From NCBI GenBank assembly GCA_903921945.1, contig CAIXSC010001047.1, positions 1 to 7,788 on the forward strand: DNA of 7,788 bases. Direction: 5' to 3'. A model generated the notes under the pieces. That model was not told the origin of the DNA and did no database searches. It was given only the letters and a program-made list of their open reading frames with translations. This document shows, in pieces, positions 4,817 through 7,788 of this stretch; the first letter of the stretch is position 1; every line of letters begins with the position of its first letter. The translations under genes were made by a program, and so were the position numbers. This stretch comes from an uncultured Planctomycetaceae bacterium. Lineage in GTDB: Bacteria > Planctomycetota > Planctomycetia > Pirellulales > Pirellulaceae.

Positions 4817-7788
4817 CTACGTGAAACGAACCTGTGTCGACGGCACGTTCGAGGTCCAACCCAGCAGGCGGATCCGTTTATTGGTACCCAGACGATCAGC
4901 CGTCGGTAGGATCACGTCGCGGGTTCCGGCAACGACCGTGGCGAAAGTCAGGTTGGCATACGTCCAGGTATAGGCGGGACGATAGTCGCGGAAACTCAGC
5001 GTGTCCGAGTACAACGCGAAATCCGTGACGGTGTCCATCTGAGCGTCATCGAAGGCGAAATACAGAATATCCCGACCGTCGCCACCGCTGAGCGTATCCG
5101 CCCCGAAGCCGCCGAAGAGATAGTCGACACCGCTTCCGCCGTTCAGGGAATCGTTGCCGCCATAGCCGCGGAGAATATCGACGCCGCCGAGACCGATCAG
5201 CGTGTCGGCTCCATCGCCACCCCGCAATTCATCCGGGCCGCCCGTTCCGGTGATTCGGTCATCACCCGCGCTGCCATCGACATAAATCACACCGCTGAAG
5301 GTCATGGCCGAGAAGTCCAGCACGTTGTTGCCGCTAGTGCCGAAAATCGCATAGCCGCCGCCGTTCCACAACTCGATGCTGGACACCCCACCGTTGAAAT
5401 GGTTCATCACCACCGCAGTGCCGCCCACGGTGGCGATGGTATCGGTGTTCGGACCGCCCAGCATCACATCGTTCACCGCCTCCCAGCCCGCGACCTGGAT
5501 CGTGTTATAACCATCTCCGGCCAATACGGTGTCGTCGCCAAGACCGCCATTCAACACGTCGTCATACGCCCCGCCGGACAAATAGTCGGCGCCCTCGCCG
5601 CCTTGCAGGATATCGAATCCCAGATCGCCATAGAGCGAGTCGTTCCCCGTATTGCCGACGACTAAATCGTTATCCGAGCCGCCATCGGCCATGTCATCGT
5701 CGGCGCCGCCATCCAGTTGATCGTCCCCCGCCTCGCCAAACAAAGAATCGTTCCCGGAAGCGCCAAGCAACCGGTCATTGTTCACGCCGCCATGAAGCTT
5801 GTCGCCACCCGATCCGCCCGCCAGTAAGTCGTCGCCATCCTGGCCAAACAGCACATCCGCCCCTGCGCCGCCAAAGACACAATCGTTACCGGCGAGCCCG
5901 CGGATCGTATCGTCGCCCCGCTGTCCGAAAATCAGGTCGGTGAGCGACGTGCCGTCGATCGTATCCGAAACAGCCGGGTCATCGCTGCCAGCGAAGATTT
6001 GCGCGGCGGCTCGGATGGTCGAAAAACAGGTCGTGATGTCGATAATGAGACCGTCGTCGAAAACCGCGACCCGCGCCGCTTCAAAATTGGTCGCCACCAC
6101 TTGCAAGTCGATCTCGCCAGGCGGCACATCTACCAATAGTGTCAGCGTTTGGTTGGAAGGAGCGGCCAAATAGGCGTTTAGATTCGTGATTTGCGTGTCG
6201 TCTAGATAGTCGAATTGCCGCGGAGTCAACACAATGAAAACCGTGTCTCCCGTCGCATGGTTAGCTCCGTCGTAGGTTGTCGGCACGGAGTTGTCATAGG
6301 CGGTGGTCATCGTATCATCGCCCGAACCGCCCGAAATCGTTCGCCCGGAACCATTGGGCACATTGATCACGCGTGTGAAGCCAAACTGCAACGCGTTCGA
6401 ACCGCCATTGCCTTGAAGGCTCTCGTTGTTTCCGTCGTACAGATCGATGCTGTTCGCGAAACTGTCAAACGTGAGGTTAAACGCGTTGAGCGTCACCGTC
6501 ACGGAACCGATGTTGTTCAACGAATCGAAGTCGGTGGTGTCGCCCGCGATTCCCGGGCCACCGATCATCGCGTCGTACTCGGCTTCGTTCCCCTCAATGT
6601 TGATCCAATCGCGGCCGGCCCCGCCATTGACGCTGTCAGTTCCCGCTTTGGCATTGATCGTGTCGTTATCGGAATTGCCGAGGATCGCGTTATCGTCAGT
6701 GTCTCCCGTCAAGGAATCCGCACCGCTGCCACCGGTCAGGTTTTCGATGGTGCTGTTATCGGTGGCTTCCCGGGCGATTCCACCCGTGATACTGGTGGCT
6801 GTGCCGTTGCTCGCCCCGTTCATCAGGTTTACGGTGACCGCCGTCGTCCGATTGACGTAACTCAACAGGTCGATGCCGGTTCCGCCATCGATCGATCCGT
6901 CCAGCGATCCACCGGTTTCCATCAGGAACGAATCCGACGCGGTCAACGCCTGCAGATTCTCGATGGTTTCGAACTTGATCGCGGGGTTTGAGGTGTTGAC
7001 GCCGGAAGTGACATGATTCAGCGTGCCCGTATTGGCGCCATTCACCACAAACGCGTTGATACCGGCTTGGCCGGTCAGCGTATCGGTCCCATCGCCGCCC
7101 GCCAACGTCACGATTTGCCCGGAGACAATCACGCTCGGCAGGTTGGTCATGGTGATCTGGTCGTTCCCAAGACCGCCATTCACCGTCAGTGACGCGAAAT
7201 CGCCGCTGTCGCTGGTGTTGAGCGTCACGGTGTCGGCGCCATCGCCGGCGGAAACCTGCATCGAACCGCCCGTCGCCGTGTAGGTGCCCGTCAGCGTCAC
7301 CGTGTCATTGCCGGTGCCGGCGGTGGCCGTAATCGTAGGTCCGCCCGCTCCTGCCGTCACGACCACAGATCCGGCAAGTGTGATGACGGTGGCCGGGGTC
7401 TCGCCGGCGTCGCTGTTATAGTCGCCGACAAACGCGGCGGTACCCACGGCGGCGACCGTTGCCGCGGCGTTCAGGGTCAGATTGTCGCCCGCGCGTAATT
7501 GCACCGCGCCTCCAGCCACGATCTGAACGGTTCCCATGCCTGCCGAATCCGCCCCATTGACAATCAGGTTATCGCCCGAAGCGGCTGAGTCGGTTGCTGT
7601 CAGCGTGATATCCCCGGCCGCGATGACATCGTCCGCGATCGTAAGCGGACTTCCGTTGGCAATCGTGATGTGCGTGCCCGCATTGCTGACGCCGACCATA
7701 CCTCCGACGGTGCCCAGGGTGAGCAATCCACCAACGCTGTTGGCGATGGAAATGGCATTGCTTCCGCTGTTGACCGCGGCGAGCGTGC
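4817..7788 (-). CDS. RTX-type calcium-binding giant surface/secreted protein, C-terminal part (5' end missing)
   Basis: The frame ends at a TAG at 4819-4817 and stays open to the right edge, so the visible 989 residues are the C-terminal part of a longer protein. The internal TTG at 7726 is an arbitrary reference for numbering, not a start. Residues 1-250 are Ala/Gly/Thr/Val-rich, with repeated NGADS, VQLRAGDNLTLNA and GTGNDTVTL-like strands, suggesting a filamentous-haemagglutinin-like beta-helix. Residues 250-330 carry an IENLQALT...DGSIDGGTGIDLLSY...VTVNL...IENLTGGSG pattern common in bacterial surface repeat proteins. Then come RTX nonapeptides (GGxGxDxLx) in blocks at 331-375, 600-743 and 817-888, which should bind Ca2+ and fold as parallel beta-rolls outside the cell. 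Two related modules (376-464, 744-816) and an unknown insert (about 480-595) lie between. Residues 889-969 (DTVTDF, DTLSF) resemble the end caps of RTX proteins and may carry a type I secretion signal. The likely role is adhesion or surface-layer structure; no enzyme motif is seen. Confidence 0.85.
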   Translation of the reverse strand, partial: TLAAVNSGSNAISIANSVGGLLTLGTVGGMVGVSNAGTHITIANGSPLTIADDVIAAGDITLTATDSAASGDNLIVNGADSAGMGTVQIVAGGAVQLRAGDNLTLNAAATVAAVGTAAFVGDYNSDAGETPATVITLAGSVVVTAGAGGPTITATAGTGNDTVTLTGTYTATGGSMQVSAGDGADTVTLNTSDSGDFASLTVNGGLGNDQITMTNLPSVIVSGQIVTLAGGDGTDTLTGQAGINAFVVNGANTGTLNHVTSGVNTSNPAIKFETIENLQALTASDSFLMETGGSLDGSIDGGTGIDLLSYVNRTTAVTVNLMNGASNGTATSITGGIAREATDNSTIENLTGGSGADSLTGDTDDNAILGNSDNDTINAKAGTDSVNGGAGRDWINIEGNEAEYDAMIGGPGIAGDTTDFDSLNNIGSVTVTLNAFNLTFDSFANSIDLYDGNNESLQGNGGSNALQFGFTRVINVPNGSGRTISGGSGDDTMTTAYDNSVPTTYDGANHATGDTVFIVLTPRQFDYLDDTQITNLNAYLAAPSNQTLTLLVDVPPGEIDLQVVATNFEAARVAVFDDGLIIDITTCFSTIRAAAQIFAGSDDPAVSDTIDGTSLTDLIFGQRGDDTIRGLAGNDCVFGGAGADVLFGQDGDDLLAGGSGGDKLHGGVNNDRLLGASGNDSLFGEAGDDQLDGGADDDMADGGSDNDLVVGNTGNDSLYGDLGFDILQGGEGADYLSGGAYDDVLNGGLGDDTVLAGDGYNTIQVAGWEAVNDVMLGGPNTDTIATVGGTAVVMNHFNGGVSSIELWNGGGYAIFGTSGNNVLDFSAMTFSGVIYVDGSAGDDRITGTGGPDELRGGDGADTLIGLGGVDILRGYGGNDSLNGGSGVDYLFGGFGADTLSGGDGRDILYFAFDDAQMDTVTDFALYSDTLSFRDYRPAYTWTYANLTFATVVAGTRDVILPTADRLGTNKRIRLLGWTSNVPSTQVRFT
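5063..5278 (-). repeat. RTX block 3: eight nonapeptide units
   Basis: Residues 817-888 form eight consecutive 9-residue units, from DGSAGDDRI to SGGDGRDIL, all with Asp at position 7. The block leads directly into the C-terminal cap (YFAFDDAQMDTVTDF), the usual arrangement at the end of RTX proteins. Confidence 0.88.
5279..5497 (-). repeat. Inter-RTX module, copy B
   Basis: This segment (residues about 744-816) begins immediately after RTX block 2. It reads WEAVNDVMLGGP, then AVVMNHFN, SIELWNGGGYAIFG, GNNVLDF and YV, leading into RTX block 3. Matches to copy A are collinear: EAxxDxMxGGP, then a strand ending in NxFN, SIxLxxG, GxNxLxF. It is shorter than copy A by about 16 residues, mainly around the loop after GGP and near the end. 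Confidence 0.65.
5498..5929 (-). repeat. RTX block 2: sixteen uninterrupted nonapeptide units
   Basis: Residues 600-743 divide exactly into sixteen 9-residue units with no insertion, from FGQRGDDTI to LAGDGYNTI (432 bases, 16 x 27). Asp occupies position 7 in fifteen units; only the last has Asn. Position 2 is Gly in all but the last, and position 9 is nearly always a large hydrophobic residue. This is a classic Ca2+-binding parallel beta-roll. One unit, RGLAGNDCV, carries a cysteine, unusual for such repeats. Confidence 0.9.
6335..6601 (-). repeat. Inter-RTX module, copy A
   Basis: This segment (residues about 376-464) begins immediately after RTX block 1. It reads NEAEYDAMIGGP, then VTLNAFN, SIDLYDGNNESLQG, GSNALQF and a final strand leading into an isolated RTX unit (SGGSGDDTM). 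It aligns along its length with copy B at 5279-5497. It is not RTX sequence and probably forms a beta-rich cap or spacer between rolls. I cannot name a domain family. Confidence 0.65.
6602..6736 (-). repeat. RTX block 1: five nonapeptide units
   Basis: Five consecutive 9-residue units (residues 331-375): TGGSGADSL, TGDTDDNAI, LGNSDNDTI, NAKAGTDSV, NGGAGRDWI. Units 2 and 4 are degenerate, and unit 2 has Asn where Asp is expected. At DNA level the period is 27 bases, but the units are too diverged to be an obvious DNA repeat. Confidence 0.75.

Noticed and set aside
5063..5929. Possible CRISPR-like or satellite DNA array
   Set aside because: The 27-base periodicity is the codon-level shadow of RTX nonapeptides. 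Units are diverged in DNA and there are no constant repeats with unique spacers.
6215..6991. Plus-strand 258-codon open frame opposite the RTX-type gene
   Set aside because: The apparent protein is the complement of Gly/Asp repeat codons, rich in Val, Arg and Ile; the minus-strand frame has clear RTX repeats.

Overview
The window most likely comes from a planctomycete, probably of the Pirellula/Rhodopirellula type. The best evidence is the Leu-Glu-rich export signal (LETLGLERLEARQAMAGD) near the start of a large secreted protein. A multidomain extracellular enzyme and a giant cell-surface repeat protein lie side by side, which also fits. The DNA looks moderately GC-rich by eye, and ribosome binding sites are weak or absent. 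No RNA gene, insertion sequence, CRISPR array or integrase is visible.

Layout, left to right. Positions 1-151 (minus strand) hold the first 50 codons of a gene that leaves the left edge; its product is not recognised. Positions 152-429 are a divergent intergenic region with a T8 tract and a tight cluster of GGGTTC/GAACCC inverted repeats that look like an operator. Positions 430-1809 (plus) encode a 12-helix MFS transporter of the anion:cation symporter type. After only 10 bases a convergent gene begins at its 3' end: 1820-4657 (minus) encodes a secreted protein with a glycoside-hydrolase-like clan-A barrel, a Calx-beta domain, a PA14 domain and a low-complexity SSG linker. After a 159-base gap without a clear terminator, 4817-7788 (minus) holds the C-terminal 989 residues of a large calcium-binding RTX-type surface protein whose start lies beyond the right edge.

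Working together (inference only): the two minus-strand genes encode exported proteins that may act on, bind or form extracellular polysaccharide. The transporter could import organic or sugar acids, but it is on the other strand, so no shared transcript is implied.

The most unusual structure is in the RTX protein. Uninterrupted nonapeptide blocks of exactly 5, 16 and 8 units are separated by two diverged copies of a non-RTX module. Each copy follows its RTX block in the same phase. A roughly 100-residue insert of unknown type also sits between the first and second blocks.
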